From the NCBI RefSeq assembly GCF_034043515.1, contig NZ_CP138214.1, positions 4,967,501 to 5,031,500 of the forward strand: 64,000 nucleotides of DNA, written 5' to 3'. The stretch comes from Pseudomonas sp. MUP55 (GTDB lineage: Bacteria; Pseudomonadota; Gammaproteobacteria; Pseudomonadales; Pseudomonadaceae). The notes under the pieces were generated by a model, which worked only from the letters and a program-made list of their open reading frames with translations, made no database searches and was not told where the DNA came from. The translations under genes and the position numbers were made by a program. This document shows, piece by piece, positions 1 through 10,292 of the stretch. Within the stretch, counting starts at the first letter, position 1; each line of letters starts with the position of its first letter.

Positions 1-722
1 ATCGCCACGAACGGCACACGCCCCTTGAGGTCGAGCTCCTTGAAGCTGTTGTACTTGATGTTGCTGACCATCAGCATGCCGGCTGCCGCAACCATCAATG
101 CCACCAGGAACGACATCTTCGAACCCTGGATGCCGTAGTCACTGAACGCCCAGACGATACCCGCCACCACGCCAGCCGCCGCCGGGCTGGCCAGGCCAAT
201 GAAGTAACGCTTGTCGGCAGTGCCGACTTGAGTGTTGAAGCGCGCAAGACGCAACGCTGCGCCCGCCACATAAATGAAGGCCACCATCCAGCCGACCTTA
301 CCCATATCACCCAGCGCCCAGGCGAACGCCAGTAACGCAGGGGCGACACCGAAGGCAACCATGTCCGACAACGAGTCGTACTCGGCACCGAAAGCGCTCT
401 GGGTGTTGGTCATGCGTGCGACACGTCCATCCAGACCATCAAGCACCATGGCGACGAAGATAGCGATGGCGGCGAAACCAAAGTACTTGCTTGCGCTCGC
501 AGCATCCCCCGCCGCCAATGCGCTCTGGGCACTCATGGAGTTGATGATGGAATAGAAGCCGGCAAACAGGTTCGCCGTGGTGAACAGGTTGGGCAGAAGA
601 TAGATGCCACGATGCCGGACCTTGCGGCCTTCCGCATCGTGCCCTTCTTCGACATGTTCATCGATCGGTAGCAGGCTTTCGGCGTCAGAAGCCTGGTTTG
701 GCTCTTCGGGACGTTCGCTCAT
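1..722 (-). CDS. pssA: CDP-diacylglycerol--serine O-phosphatidyltransferase, 3' end cut off by window
   Basis: Makes phosphatidylserine from CDP-diacylglycerol and L-serine in the inner membrane, the first step towards phosphatidylethanolamine. The visible 240 codons start at an ATG (720-722) behind a CAAGGTAA Shine-Dalgarno. The protein opens with an acidic soluble tail (MSERPEEPNQASDAES) and continues into hydrophobic segments. The CDP-alcohol phosphotransferase signature is complete: DG-x2-AR-x8-G-x3-D-x3-D, read as DGRVAR...G...D...D. The C-terminus lies before base 1, so total length cannot be judged. It is transcribed in the same direction as the ilv genes but is separated from ilvC by a strong terminator, so it is probably its own unit. 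The identification rests on motif and synteny with ilvC, as in other pseudomonads. Confidence 0.93.
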   Translation of the reverse strand, partial: MSERPEEPNQASDAESLLPIDEHVEEGHDAEGRKVRHRGIYLLPNLFTTANLFAGFYSIINSMSAQSALAAGDAASASKYFGFAAIAIFVAMVLDGLDGRVARMTNTQSAFGAEYDSLSDMVAFGVAPALLAFAWALGDMGKVGWMVAFIYVAGAALRLARFNTQVGTADKRYFIGLASPAAAGVVAGIVWAFSDYGIQGSKMSFLVALMVAAAGMLMVSNIKYNSFKELDLKGRVPFVA

Positions 723-823
723 GGACTTTACCTTGCAACGGTGTGAAAAAAATTCGACAGATACTTGCCGCGAGTGTTCGCCGGCAAACGATGCAGCTTT
801 ATACCAGAACCGGCTTGCCCAAA

Positions 824-852
824 CGAAAAAACGCGGCCGAAGCCGCGTTTTC
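824..852. terminator. Bidirectional intrinsic terminator between ilvC and pssA
   Basis: A perfect 10-bp stem, AAAACGCGGC / GCCGCGTTTT with a CGAA loop, sits 17 bases beyond the ilvC stop. On the minus strand it ends the ilv transcript before pssA. The A/T-rich stem ends give a short U-run in both directions. Confidence 0.85.
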
Positions 853-868
853 ACTTGATACGTACGAC

Positions 869-1894
<1,026 letters not shown>

Positions 1895-1931
1895 CTATAT
1901 ATCCAGGCCGTAAGGCCATTCGCTAATTGGG

Positions 1932-2423
1932 TTAGATGCTGAGTACTTTGTCGCCACGGGCAATCCCGGTGACACCACTGCGTACGGTTTCCAGAATCGA
2001 GGCCGTCCCGATCGACTGGATGAAGCTGTCCAGCTTGTCGCTCGTACCGGTCAGTTGAACGGTATAAACGCTGGCGCTCACATCGACGATCTGCCCGCGA
2101 TAAATATCGGTGGTGCGCTTGATCTCGGCACGCTGGGCGCCTGTGGCCTTGACCTTGACCAGCATCAGCTCGCGCTCGATGTGGGCACTTTCCGACAGGT
2201 CGACCAGCTTGACCACTTCGATCAGCTTGTTGAGGTTCTTGGTGATCTGCTCGATCACCTCATCGTGGCCCACGGTGGTCAACGTCAGGCGCGACAGGGT
2301 CGGGTCTTCGGTCGGGGCCACGGTCAGGCTTTCGATGTTGTAGTTGCGTTGCGAAAACAGGCCGACAACACGAGACAGAGCGCCGGGTTCGTTCTCCAGA
2401 AGCAGGGAGATAATGTGCCGCAT
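1932..2423 (-). CDS. ilvH: Acetolactate synthase small (regulatory) subunit
   Basis: Regulatory subunit of acetohydroxyacid synthase; the N-terminal ACT domain normally binds valine and gives feedback inhibition, and it activates the large subunit. I start it at the ATG giving MRHIISLLLENEPGALSRVVGLF, 163 aa, the usual family length. The longer frame (to 2453) adds ten unrelated residues that overlap ilvI. Only two bases separate this ATG from the ilvI stop, which implies translational coupling. The ACT fold covers about residues 2-76 (NEPGALSRVVGLFSQRNYNIESL) and the C-terminal ALS_ss domain follows. The symbol ilvN is used for the same gene in some pseudomonads. Confidence 0.96.
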   Translation of the reverse strand: MRHIISLLLENEPGALSRVVGLFSQRNYNIESLTVAPTEDPTLSRLTLTTVGHDEVIEQITKNLNKLIEVVKLVDLSESAHIERELMLVKVKATGAQRAEIKRTTDIYRGQIVDVSASVYTVQLTGTSDKLDSFIQSIGTASILETVRSGVTGIARGDKVLSI

Positions 2424-2425
2424 GA

Positions 2426-4150
2426 TTAAGTACGCTCCGTCTTGTTCAGCCACATGTCGCGCATAGAGCCGTCTTTGATCTGCATCGGATAGACGTGCTC
2501 GCTGGTATCGACCTGAATATCGATGAACACCAGGCGGTCCTTCATGGCGAACGCCTCTTCCATCTTCGGCTTCAGATCTTTCAAATCGGTGATGCGCATG
2601 CCGACGTGGCCATAGGCTTCAACCAACTTGACGAAATCCGGCAACGATTCCATGTAGGAATGGGAGTGACGGCTACCGTAGCTCATGTCCTGCCACTGAC
2701 GAACCATGCCCAGCACGCCGTTGTTCAGGCAGACGATCTTCACGGGAAGGCCGTACTGCAGGCACGTCGACAGCTCCTGGATGTTCATCTGGATGCTGCC
2801 TTCACCGGTGACACAGGCAACGTCGGCATCCGGAAAGCTCAGTTTTACGCCCATGGCCGCCGGGAAACCAAAGCCCATCGTGCCCAGTCCACCGGAGTTG
2901 ATCCAACGGTTAGGCTTGTCGAACTTGTAGTACTGCGCGGCGAACATCTGGTGCTGGCCCACGTCGGAGGTCACAAAGGCGTCGCCCTTGGTCACTTCGC
3001 ACAGGGTCTCGATCACGGTTTGTGGCTTGATGATGCTGCCGTCGCCCTTGTCGTAAGGGAACAGGCCGCGATCACCGCGCCATTCGTCGATCTGCTTCCA
3101 CCAGCTGGCAACGGATTCCTTGTTCGGCGTTTCGCCGATGTCCTTGAGCGCTGCGACCATTTCGGTCAGCACGCTTTCCACCGGACCTACAATCGGCACG
3201 TCGGCCTTGATGGTCTTGGAAATGGACGCCGGGTCGATGTCGATATGGATGATCTTGGCATTCGGGCAGAACTTGCTCGCACCGTTGATCACGCGGTCAT
3301 CGAACCGTGCGCCAACCGCCAGGATCACGTCGGCGTGGTGCATGGCCAGGTTGGCGGTGTAGCTGCCGTGCATGCCGAGCATACCGACGAACTGACGGTC
3401 CGAGCCCGGGTAGGCACCGAGGCCCATCAAGGTATTGGTCACCGGCAGGTTGAGCAGCTTGGCCAATTCGGTCAGCGGTGCGGAACCGCCCCCCAGAATG
3501 ACGCCACCGCCGGAGTACAGCACCGGGCGCTTGGCCGCCAGGAGCATTTCTGCGGCCTTGCGGATCTGCCCCGAGTGCCCACGCACGGCCGGGCTGTAGG
3601 AGCGCAGCTTGGCTTTCTTCGGAAAAATGTATTCGAATTTCTCGGCCGGGTTGGTCATGTCCTTGGGGATATCCACCACGACAGGACCCGGGCGACCGGA
3701 TTGTGCGAGGTAGAACGCCTTCTTCATGACTTCCGGAATTTCCGACGCGTGCTTGATCATGAAGCTGTGCTTCACGATCGGCCGGGAGATACCGATCATG
3801 TCGGTTTCCTGGAACGCATCGGTACCCACCATGGTGCTGGCGACCTGGCCGGAAATGATCACCATCGGAATGGAGTCCATATAGGCAGTCGCGATGCCGG
3901 TGATGGCATTGGTTGCGCCTGGGCCGGATGTGACCAGTACCACGCCGGCTTTACCGGTGGCACGGGCGTAACCGTCAGCCATATGGGTTGCGGCCTGTTC
4001 GTGGCGAACCAGGATGTGGGTAACAGCCGGTTCCTTGAACAGTGCGTCGTAGACATGCAGCAGAGCACCACCTGGGTACCCGTAGATATAGTCGACGCCT
4101 TCGTCACGCAAAAAGCGGACGAGCATCTCACCACCAGATAAAAGCTCCAC
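2426..4150 (-). CDS. ilvI: Acetolactate synthase large (catalytic) subunit
   Basis: Thiamine-diphosphate enzyme joining pyruvate with pyruvate or 2-oxobutyrate, the committed step of branched-chain amino acid synthesis. I choose the GTG at 4148-4150 (protein [19 protein letters not shown], 574 aa). The Shine-Dalgarno AGAGGTG sits six bases upstream of it, whereas the longer GTG at 4159 would lie inside that site. Visible parts are the N-terminal PYR domain with the catalytic glutamate ([18 protein letters not shown]), a central FAD/DHAP-like domain, and the C-terminal ThDP motif GEGSIQMN...CLNN. It is first gene of ilvI-ilvH-ilvC, preceded by a roughly 350-base leader region that may carry regulation. 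Confidence 0.96.
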   Translation of the reverse strand: MELLSGGEMLVRFLRDEGVDYIYGYPGGALLHVYDALFKEPAVTHILVRHEQAATHMADGYARATGKAGVVLVTSGPGATNAITGIATAYMDSIPMVIISGQVASTMVGTDAFQETDMIGISRPIVKHSFMIKHASEIPEVMKKAFYLAQSGRPGPVVVDIPKDMTNPAEKFEYIFPKKAKLRSYSPAVRGHSGQIRKAAEMLLAAKRPVLYSGGGVILGGGSAPLTELAKLLNLPVTNTLMGLGAYPGSDRQFVGMLGMHGSYTANLAMHHADVILAVGARFDDRVINGASKFCPNAKIIHIDIDPASISKTIKADVPIVGPVESVLTEMVAALKDIGETPNKESVASWWKQIDEWRGDRGLFPYDKGDGSIIKPQTVIETLCEVTKGDAFVTSDVGQHQMFAAQYYKFDKPNRWINSGGLGTMGFGFPAAMGVKLSFPDADVACVTGEGSIQMNIQELSTCLQYGLPVKIVCLNNGVLGMVRQWQDMSYGSRHSHSYMESLPDFVKLVEAYGHVGMRITDLKDLKPKMEEAFAMKDRLVFIDIQVDTSEHVYPMQIKDGSMRDMWLNKTERT

Positions 4151-4159
4151 GTTGTTCAC

Positions 4160-4510
4160 CTCTAAAACGCCAGAATACCGTCCGTTAAAAACCGACGGGT
4201 CTTAATAGGTTTACTTCTCAACAGAGCATGAGCGACGGTGGTCGCCGACTACGTCAGCACTGACTGAGCAAGTATTGGGATCGTCCCAAGTGTTGCGGGC
4301 TTTTCCCACCCAGCGCGAGGTAACGCGTTGCGGGTGTTACAGGTCGGCGCGGATGTGCGCCTCATGATCTGCTGAGCGGGCCTGCTTCTGGCAGTCCCGA
4401 TACAGCGGACTTTGGATTCTTCTGTTTCAGGCCCTTCAAGTCAAGCAATAATTGCGCTTTTTTCCAACTAAGCGCATGAGAACGTAGAAGAAAGGCCTGT
4501 GAGGAGGGAT
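4160..4510 (-). promoter_or_regulatory. Leader/promoter region of ilvI with a possible leader ORF
   Basis: No protein-coding gene of normal size occurs here. On the minus strand there is a -35-like TTGACT near 4434. A 38-codon open frame runs from ATG 4365 to TAG 4249, whose last 13 residues (LGTIPILAQSVLT) contain six Leu/Ile/Val. Next to its end are a perfect 6-bp hairpin TTGGGA-CGA-TCCCAA (4273-4287) and the short palindrome GTCAGTGCTGAC. A weaker CCGTC/GACGG hairpin lies at 4179-4198. No U-run follows any of them and the frame lacks a good ribosome site, so attenuation control is only a suggestion. Confidence 0.35.
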
Positions 4511-4575
4511 AAAACTCGCCTGAATGTCGTCAGGCGGTAGAAATATGCGCAAGACTGCCGGAAAAGCCGACAGTC
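4511..4575 (-). terminator. Terminator hairpins after the mrcB operon
   Basis: Minus-strand transcripts leaving the YqcC-like gene meet two hairpins. The first is a 9-bp stem with one G-U pair (4553-4575, CUUUU loop). The second is a perfect 7-bp stem CGCCTGA/TCAGGCG (4517-4536) followed by AGTTTTAT. The second one looks like the true intrinsic terminator. Confidence 0.6.
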
Positions 4576-4581
4576 AGGCAA

Positions 4582-4911
4582 TTAACGAGCGTCGACGATC
4601 AATTGGTCGAACTTTTTCAGCGCATTGCGCAAACCAAGGCTCTCGCGCGGACGGTCGGCATAGACCATCTCGGCCATTTCCAGAATTCCGGAGGCATTGG
4701 GCAGAGGCAGGTCCTGCTCGAGGATCTGCTTCATGCGCACCAGGAAAATCCATTGCAGCCACTGGTGGAAATCCAGGGTATCGACTGAAAACGGCTCGAC
4801 GCTGCTGAGCGTTTCAGCGCTGGGGGACACCTCATCCCACCAGCCCTGCACGCGCAGCTCTCGCTCGATCAATAACAACTGTTCGGCAATCGCCGGGAAC
4901 CGCGCATCCAT
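4582..4911 (-). CDS. YqcC-like (DUF446) family protein
   Basis: A 109-residue, all-helical, soluble protein starting MDARFPAIAEQLLLIERELR. It contains the family's hallmark tryptophan-rich middle (QGWWDEVSPSAE, then FHQWLQWIFLVRMKQILE), and the C-terminus ends LKKFDQLIVDAR. The molecular role of the family is not established. Its ATG (4909-4911) shares one base with the stop of the upstream lipoprotein gene (TGATG), so it is translationally coupled and is the last gene of the mrcB unit. The longer open frame to 4998 is rejected because it adds an arginine-rich stretch that is out-of-frame lipoprotein sequence. Family assignment is from motif memory. Confidence 0.8.
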   Translation of the reverse strand: MDARFPAIAEQLLLIERELRVQGWWDEVSPSAETLSSVEPFSVDTLDFHQWLQWIFLVRMKQILEQDLPLPNASGILEMAEMVYADRPRESLGLRNALKKFDQLIVDAR

Positions 4912-5645
4912 CAGAGGCTGACCTTGGCTTTTGCCCGAGCCTGGGCAGCGCCGGCGGCGTCGCCTTGGGCGGCACGTGCATCGCCAATCAAGGCCCACAG
5001 ACTGGCTTGCAGGTCCGGACGACCATTGGCCATGGTCAAACCACGGCGCGCGAACTGCTCGGCCTGCGGCGCATCACCCTGGGCCATGCGTACCTGGGCC
5101 AGGCGATATAACACTTGTGGTTCGCGCGGGGCAACGCGCTGGGCGCGCTCGAGGCTCGACGAAGCGCCATTGAGATCGCCACCGGCCTGCTGTTGCTGGG
5201 CGGTGGTGAGCAGCGCCAATACCGGGCCATCCAGTTGTTCGTCCGCCGACAGGCCGCCAGCATTGGACGACGAAGGGATGCCGCTTGGCGTCGACGGCAT
5301 GGTGTAGGTGCCCTGATTGATCGGCGCCGCTTGCATTGGCGTCGAATCGATCGGCCCCGACGTGCTCGGCCCAGGGGTCCAGGGTTCGGCACTGATCGGC
5401 GCTGTGGTTGCAGCACCACTGCCCGGCACCATCACCACCACGCCCGAATCCTGCGGCATCGCCTGAGGCTTGGCCTGTGCCGGACGGTTCGTCACGGTTT
5501 GACGAAACCCGCCAGTGGCCGAAATACGGTCGTTACTGGAAACGTTCGTACTCGAATCCACAACCGGGATCGAGCCGCGCTGCACGCTGGAGCAACCGCC
5601 GAGCAGAGCCAGAACGGTAATCGCTGGAATCCACAACTTGTTCAC
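4911..5645 (-). CDS. TPR-containing outer-membrane-type lipoprotein
   Basis: A 244-residue protein with a lipoprotein signal: MNKLWIPAITVLALLGGC, with lipobox LGGC putting the lipidated cysteine at residue 18. The residue after the Cys is Ser, not Asp, so outer-membrane sorting is expected. A long Ser/Pro/Thr-rich, low-complexity linker (about 25-130) leads to a C-terminal tetratricopeptide region (about 140-235: LLTTAQQQQAGGDLNGASS, LERAQRVAPREPQVLYRLAQ). The start is GTG behind AGAGGG. It lies 16 bases after mrcB, so it may assist the penicillin-binding protein, as lipoprotein activators do elsewhere; that is inference from neighbourhood only. It is not an LpoB homologue that I can recognise. 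Confidence 0.8.
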   Translation of the reverse strand: MNKLWIPAITVLALLGGCSSVQRGSIPVVDSSTNVSSNDRISATGGFRQTVTNRPAQAKPQAMPQDSGVVVMVPGSGAATTAPISAEPWTPGPSTSGPIDSTPMQAAPINQGTYTMPSTPSGIPSSSNAGGLSADEQLDGPVLALLTTAQQQQAGGDLNGASSSLERAQRVAPREPQVLYRLAQVRMAQGDAPQAEQFARRGLTMANGRPDLQASLWALIGDARAAQGDAAGAAQARAKAKVSL

Positions 5646-5661
5646 TTGAAACCCTCTTTGC

Positions 5662-7986
5662 TTAATTCATCCAGCCCTTGACCCAATCCATCACCGAGTC
5701 CGCGTCAGCAGGGGCGCTACCCCCGCATGCGGCACCGGGTGGTGGCTCGCTGCCACGAATATACGGCATCTGCACCGCGCCCGGGCAGTTGGCATCTGAA
5801 CCCTGGCCGGTGTGCGGATCAATCCAGGCCTGCACGATGTTGTCGGGCTGCGGCATGTTGAGCGGCAACGGGTCAGCCTTGCGCATGAAGCTGGTCCAGA
5901 CCTGCAGCGCGCCGGTCGCACCGGTGAATGGCGTCTTGCCATTATCGTCACGGCCCAGCCACACCACGGCCAGTACGTCCTGGCCAAAACCTGCGAACCA
6001 ACTGTCGCGCGAGTCGTTACTGGTGCCGGTCTTGCCCGCCAGCGTCAGGTTCGACGGCAGCACGCTGTAGACCGAACGCCCGGTACCCTCACGCATCACG
6101 CGCTGCATGGCGTTCTGGATCAGGTAGATGGAGCCCGCATCGAAACGCTGCTGGATCTGGAACGGGTATCGCTTGAGCGGTTCGCCCTCGGCCGTCAGCA
6201 CGCTGCGAATGCCGCGCATCGGCGTATTGAAACCGCCGTTGGCCAAGGTCTGGTACATGGTGGCCACTTCCATCGGGCTCATCGCCGCAGCGCCCAGGAG
6301 CATCGACGGGAACGCCGGGAATTCTCGTTCGATCCCCAATCGTGCCAGCGTCTTCAGAACAGTCGGCACACCGACTTCGAGCCCCAGGCGCGACGTCGAG
6401 ATGTTGTAGGAATGCGCCAGCCCCTGATACAGGAACACGGTGCCGTGGGAGCGACGGTCGAAGTTCTTCGGCGTCCACACCTGGCCATCGGCACCTTTGA
6501 TCGACAGCGGGTCATCCGACAGCCAACTGGTCAGCGTGTACTTGCTCGGTTTTTCCAGGGCGGTCAGGTAAACCGCCGGCTTGACCAGCGAGCCGATCGG
6601 GCGAACGGCATCCAGGGCGCGGTTGAACCCGGCAAAACTGGCCTGACGGCTGCCGATCATGGCCTGCACCTCACCGGTTTCCGGGTTGGTCACGACCATG
6701 GCGGCTTCTACTTCATCGGAGCCTTTACGGCCCGTCAGGCGCTTGAAGGTGTCATTGACGGACGCTTCTGCCTTCATCTGCAGAATCGGGTCAAAGCTGG
6801 TGAAGATGCGCAGGCCCTCTTCGGTCAAGTCTTCGTCCCGGTAGTCTTCACGCAGTTGACGCTTGACCAGGTCGATAAAGCCCGGGAATGAGCTGTCCGC
6901 CAGCTTGCCGCGGGTGGTGACGCCGAGCGGCATTTTCTTCGCGGCGGCGACCTGTTCGGCCGTGGCAACGCCTTGCTGCTCGAGTACATCGAGCACCAGG
7001 TTGCGGCGTTCCAGCGCACGTTCAGGGTTGCGACGCGGGTTGTAGTAGGACGGCCCCTTGACCATGCCCACCAGCAACGCGACCTGGTGCAACTTCAATT
7101 CGGACAACGGCTGGCCGAAGAAGAACTGGCTGGCCAGGCCGAAACCGTGCACCGCGCGCTGACCATCCTGGCCAACGAACACTTCATTGAGGTAGGCCTC
7201 GAGGATTTCCTGCTTGCTGTAATGCAGCTCCAGCAGCATCGCCATCATGGCTTCGGTGAGCTTGCGGGTCAGGCTGCGCTCATTGGTCAGGTAAAAGTTT
7301 TTTACCAACTGCTGGGTAAGCGTACTGCCGCCCTGGGTCATCTTGCCGCCGGAGGTGTTGACCCAGACCGCACGGGCAATCGACTTCGGCGAGACGCCCC
7401 AGTGGCTGTAGAAGTCGCGGTCTTCCACCGCAACCAGGGTTTCCAGCAGGTATGGAGGCGCTTGATCGAGCTTGATCAGAATCCGGTCTTCAAGGTTCTT
7501 CGGGTAGATACCGCCAATCATCAACGGCTCGAGGCGCACCACCGGCAGCTTGGCGCCGTTGAGCGACGACAGCTCGGCCACGTAGTCGCCGGAAAAACGC
7601 ACGCGTACCGGCTGGGCTTTTTCCAGGCCTTCATAGAACTGGAAGCCGCGGGTATTCAGGTCGACCGTATTGCCGCTGACGGCCGCCGCGCCCGGGCCGT
7701 TGCTGACGGGTTCGCGTCGATAGCCCAGCGCATCGAGCTCGGTGAGGAAGTCTTCCTTGCTCAGTTTCTGGCCGGCGAACAGTTCCAGCGGGCGTGCATA
7801 CACCTTGGCCGGAATGGTCCAGCGCTTGCCGGAGAACTTCTCCTGGACCACGGCGTCGAGATACACCGCGACGCCGGCGAGCGCTACAAGGCCCACCAGG
7901 CCGAGCTTGAGCGCCCAGCCCAGCCAAGGGCGCAGGCTGCGCGAAGGAGGTTTTTTACGGGAACGGGGAGATCGGGTTCGAGTCAT
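5662..7986 (-). CDS. mrcB: Penicillin-binding protein 1B (bifunctional transglycosylase/transpeptidase)
   Basis: Polymerises and cross-links peptidoglycan in the periplasm. Its 774 residues fit PBP1b. A short basic cytoplasmic tail (MTRTRSPRSRKKPPSRS) is followed by one membrane span (about 23-47) and a UB2H-type region. The GT51 transglycosylase then follows with the catalytic glutamate in VEDRDFY (Glu188) and GGSTLTQQLVKNFYL. The transpeptidase has the active serine in GSLVKP (Ser466), SYNIS and the KTGT box (Lys652). ATG start at 7984-7986. It is first gene of a three-gene unit with the TPR lipoprotein and the YqcC-like gene, and is divergent from the kinase-like gene at 8105. Confidence 0.97.
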   Translation of the reverse strand: MTRTRSPRSRKKPPSRSLRPWLGWALKLGLVGLVALAGVAVYLDAVVQEKFSGKRWTIPAKVYARPLELFAGQKLSKEDFLTELDALGYRREPVSNGPGAAAVSGNTVDLNTRGFQFYEGLEKAQPVRVRFSGDYVAELSSLNGAKLPVVRLEPLMIGGIYPKNLEDRILIKLDQAPPYLLETLVAVEDRDFYSHWGVSPKSIARAVWVNTSGGKMTQGGSTLTQQLVKNFYLTNERSLTRKLTEAMMAMLLELHYSKQEILEAYLNEVFVGQDGQRAVHGFGLASQFFFGQPLSELKLHQVALLVGMVKGPSYYNPRRNPERALERRNLVLDVLEQQGVATAEQVAAAKKMPLGVTTRGKLADSSFPGFIDLVKRQLREDYRDEDLTEEGLRIFTSFDPILQMKAEASVNDTFKRLTGRKGSDEVEAAMVVTNPETGEVQAMIGSRQASFAGFNRALDAVRPIGSLVKPAVYLTALEKPSKYTLTSWLSDDPLSIKGADGQVWTPKNFDRRSHGTVFLYQGLAHSYNISTSRLGLEVGVPTVLKTLARLGIEREFPAFPSMLLGAAAMSPMEVATMYQTLANGGFNTPMRGIRSVLTAEGEPLKRYPFQIQQRFDAGSIYLIQNAMQRVMREGTGRSVYSVLPSNLTLAGKTGTSNDSRDSWFAGFGQDVLAVVWLGRDDNGKTPFTGATGALQVWTSFMRKADPLPLNMPQPDNIVQAWIDPHTGQGSDANCPGAVQMPYIRGSEPPPGAACGGSAPADADSVMDWVKGWMN

Positions 7987-8104
7987 GGCGGCGGATTATA
8001 CGCACTTTATTGATGATCAACATGAGCCGGACAGCGGTTTGCACGACCGCCCGTAGCGGCCATAATGCCCGTCATGATTTCTCCCAGACTTTGAAGGATC
8101 GCCC

Positions 8105-9661
8105 GTGAGCCAGTCCCTGATTGCCGCCCTGCAAAACCCGGCTTTGTACCCGCATCCGGTGCAAGCGTTTCAAGTCATCGAAACCCATATTTCCTGGGTG
8201 ATTCTGACCGGTTCCTATGCCTATAAACTGAAGAAACCGATGAACTTCGGGTTCCTGGACTTCACCGATCTGGAAAAGCGCGGCCACTTCTGCAACGAAG
8301 AGCTGCGCCTGAACCAGCGTCTCACCGAAGATTTGTATCTCGAAGTGTTGCCAATTACCGGCACGGCCGACGCACCGCAATTGGCGGGTGACGGTCCGGT
8401 GATCGAATATGCGCTGAAAATGCGTCAATTCCCGCAAAGCCAAATGTTGAGCACCTTGCAAGCCAACGGTGAGCTCACCAGCGCGCACATTGATGAAATG
8501 GCCAGCCAGATCGCGCACTTTCACCTCAACGCCCCCAAGGTTGCGCAAGAGCACCCGGCCGGTACCCCGGAAGAAGTGATGGCACCGGTACGCCAGAACT
8601 TCGATCAGATCCGCCCGTTCCTCAGTGACAAGGCTGACCTCACTCAATTGGAAGCCCTGCAAGCCTGGGCCGAAAGTAGCTTCGAACGCCTCAAGCCGCT
8701 GCTGGAACAACGCAAGCTCCATGGTTTCACGCGCGAGTGCCACGGTGATATCCACCTGGGTAACGCCACCCTGATCGATGGTCACGTAGTGATCTTCGAC
8801 TGCATCGAATTCAACGAGCCGTTCCGCTTCACCGACGTCTACGCCGATACCGCGTTCCTGGCGATGGATCTGGAAGACCGTGGCCTCAAATGCCTGGCGC
8901 GCCGCTTTATCAGCCAGTACCTGGAACTGACCGGCGACTATCAGGGCCTGGAGCTGTTGAATTTCTACAAGGCTTATCGCGCACTGGTGCGGGCGAAAGT
9001 GGCCCTGTTCAGCATGCCGAGCGAAGCCGACCCCGTGCAGCGGGCCACGACCCTGCGCCAGTACCGCAACTATGCCAACCTGGCTGAAAGCTACAGCACG
9101 ATTCCGTCGCGTTTCCTGGCGATTACCCATGGTGTTTCGGCCGTGGGCAAAAGCCATGTCGCCATGCGCCTGGTCGAAGCCCTGGGCGCTGTTCGCCTGC
9201 GTTCGGACGTGGAGCGCAAGCGCCTGTTTGGCGAGCAGCAGGTGGAAAACACCCCGCAAGCCGGCATCTACAGCCATGACGCCAGTGCTGCGACATACAC
9301 GCGCCTGAACGAAATTGCCGACACCGTGCTCCGCGCCGGTTTCCCGGTGGTACTGGACGCCACCTTCCTCAAACGCGAACAACGTGACGCGGCGGCCCGG
9401 GTTGCCGAAGCCACCGGCGCCCCGTTCCTGATCCTGGATTGCAATGCGCCCCAGGCCGTTATCGCCAGTTGGCTGGCACAACGTCAGGCAGATAAAAACG
9501 ATCCGTCTGACGCAACGCTGGTCGTGATCGAAGAACAACAGGCCAGTCGTGACCCGCTGACAGCGCAGGAGTTGCTCCTGAGCAAGCGCGTCGAGACCAA
9601 TGAAAGCGGGACCCTCGATGCGTTGGTTGCGCATATTCGTCAACGCTTGCCCGGCCTGTAA
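8105..9661 (+). CDS. Two-domain kinase-like protein: APH-fold domain plus P-loop kinase domain
   Basis: A 518-residue cytoplasmic protein. Residues 1 to about 320 look like an aminoglycoside-phosphotransferase/choline-kinase fold: the catalytic loop HGDIHLGN is at 213-220 and the metal-binding IFDCIEF follows. Residues about 335-518 are a P-loop kinase domain of the gluconate-kinase/zeta-like type with Walker A GVSAVGKS (about 343-350). Such fusions (COG2187 joined to COG0645) are widespread, but I know of no proven substrate. It starts with GTG behind GAAGGA six bases away. The in-frame, full-length kinase motifs suggest both halves are active. It is alone on the plus strand, divergent from mrcB. 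Confidence 0.8.
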   Translation: MSQSLIAALQNPALYPHPVQAFQVIETHISWVILTGSYAYKLKKPMNFGFLDFTDLEKRGHFCNEELRLNQRLTEDLYLEVLPITGTADAPQLAGDGPVIEYALKMRQFPQSQMLSTLQANGELTSAHIDEMASQIAHFHLNAPKVAQEHPAGTPEEVMAPVRQNFDQIRPFLSDKADLTQLEALQAWAESSFERLKPLLEQRKLHGFTRECHGDIHLGNATLIDGHVVIFDCIEFNEPFRFTDVYADTAFLAMDLEDRGLKCLARRFISQYLELTGDYQGLELLNFYKAYRALVRAKVALFSMPSEADPVQRATTLRQYRNYANLAESYSTIPSRFLAITHGVSAVGKSHVAMRLVEALGAVRLRSDVERKRLFGEQQVENTPQAGIYSHDASAATYTRLNEIADTVLRAGFPVVLDATFLKREQRDAAARVAEATGAPFLILDCNAPQAVIASWLAQRQADKNDPSDATLVVIEEQQASRDPLTAQELLLSKRVETNESGTLDALVAHIRQRLPGL

Positions 9662-9753
9662 GAAATATTTCTTGGTCGTGTCGTCCACTTTGGCGCACGA
9701 CCCTGCAATAGCGGCACTATAATGGCATTACAATACCAGCCGGAGTCGCCGTC

Positions 9754-10098
9754 ATGAGTCAGCCCAAGCTTCTTGATACTCCGCTCTACGCACTCCTGCA
9801 CAAGGACGACGTACGCGGCTTCAACCAACAGCGCCCCGACGACAGCATCATCGATATGCGCGGCGGCGACTTTCGAGGGCTGGATCTGCGCGAACTGAAT
9901 GCTGCCGGCATCGACTTCACCGACGCGTACTTTCGCTCCGCCGACCTGCGCGGACTGGATTTACGCGATTGCTCACTGGAAGGCGCCAGCCTCGCCCATG
10001 CGCAGATTTCCGGTACTTACTTCCCACCCGACCTCACGGCTGACGAAATTCTGATGTCCGTGAATTTCGGCACCCGCCTGCGCTACCGCACCAAATAA
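9754..10098 (+). CDS. Small pentapeptide-repeat protein
   Basis: A 114-residue soluble protein. The middle (about 35-85) has repeats of the A(D/N)LXX pattern: GGDFRGLDLRELNAAGIDF, then FRSADLRGLDLRDCSLEGASL. These would form roughly two turns of a right-handed quadrilateral beta-helix. The helix is too short for the DNA-mimic Qnr type, and no catalytic domain is present. ATG start behind CCGGAG. Function unknown; the same gene sits at this place in related pseudomonads (between the kinase-like gene and the prrF locus) as I remember it. Confidence 0.78.
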   Translation: MSQPKLLDTPLYALLHKDDVRGFNQQRPDDSIIDMRGGDFRGLDLRELNAAGIDFTDAYFRSADLRGLDLRDCSLEGASLAHAQISGTYFPPDLTADEILMSVNFGTRLRYRTK

Positions 10099-10292
10099 CC
10101 TCAAAGCTTCAGCCCCCCGGCGGCGTAACACGTGCCGGGCGCGCGCGCCTGCCTGACCATAGCGCCATTCTTATAAGCTTTTGAGTCGTTACCGACCAAA
10201 GAATCACGCTTTTCCTACTGAGCGCTACACTCATTTTCAGGCTTGCTGGTCACGATACCCACCGCACCATTCGGCCGTCGCAAGGAGGCTTG

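Noticed and set aside
10098..10292. A second PrrF copy upstream of the first
   Set aside because: The core sequence and a Fur-box promoter are absent from this stretch.
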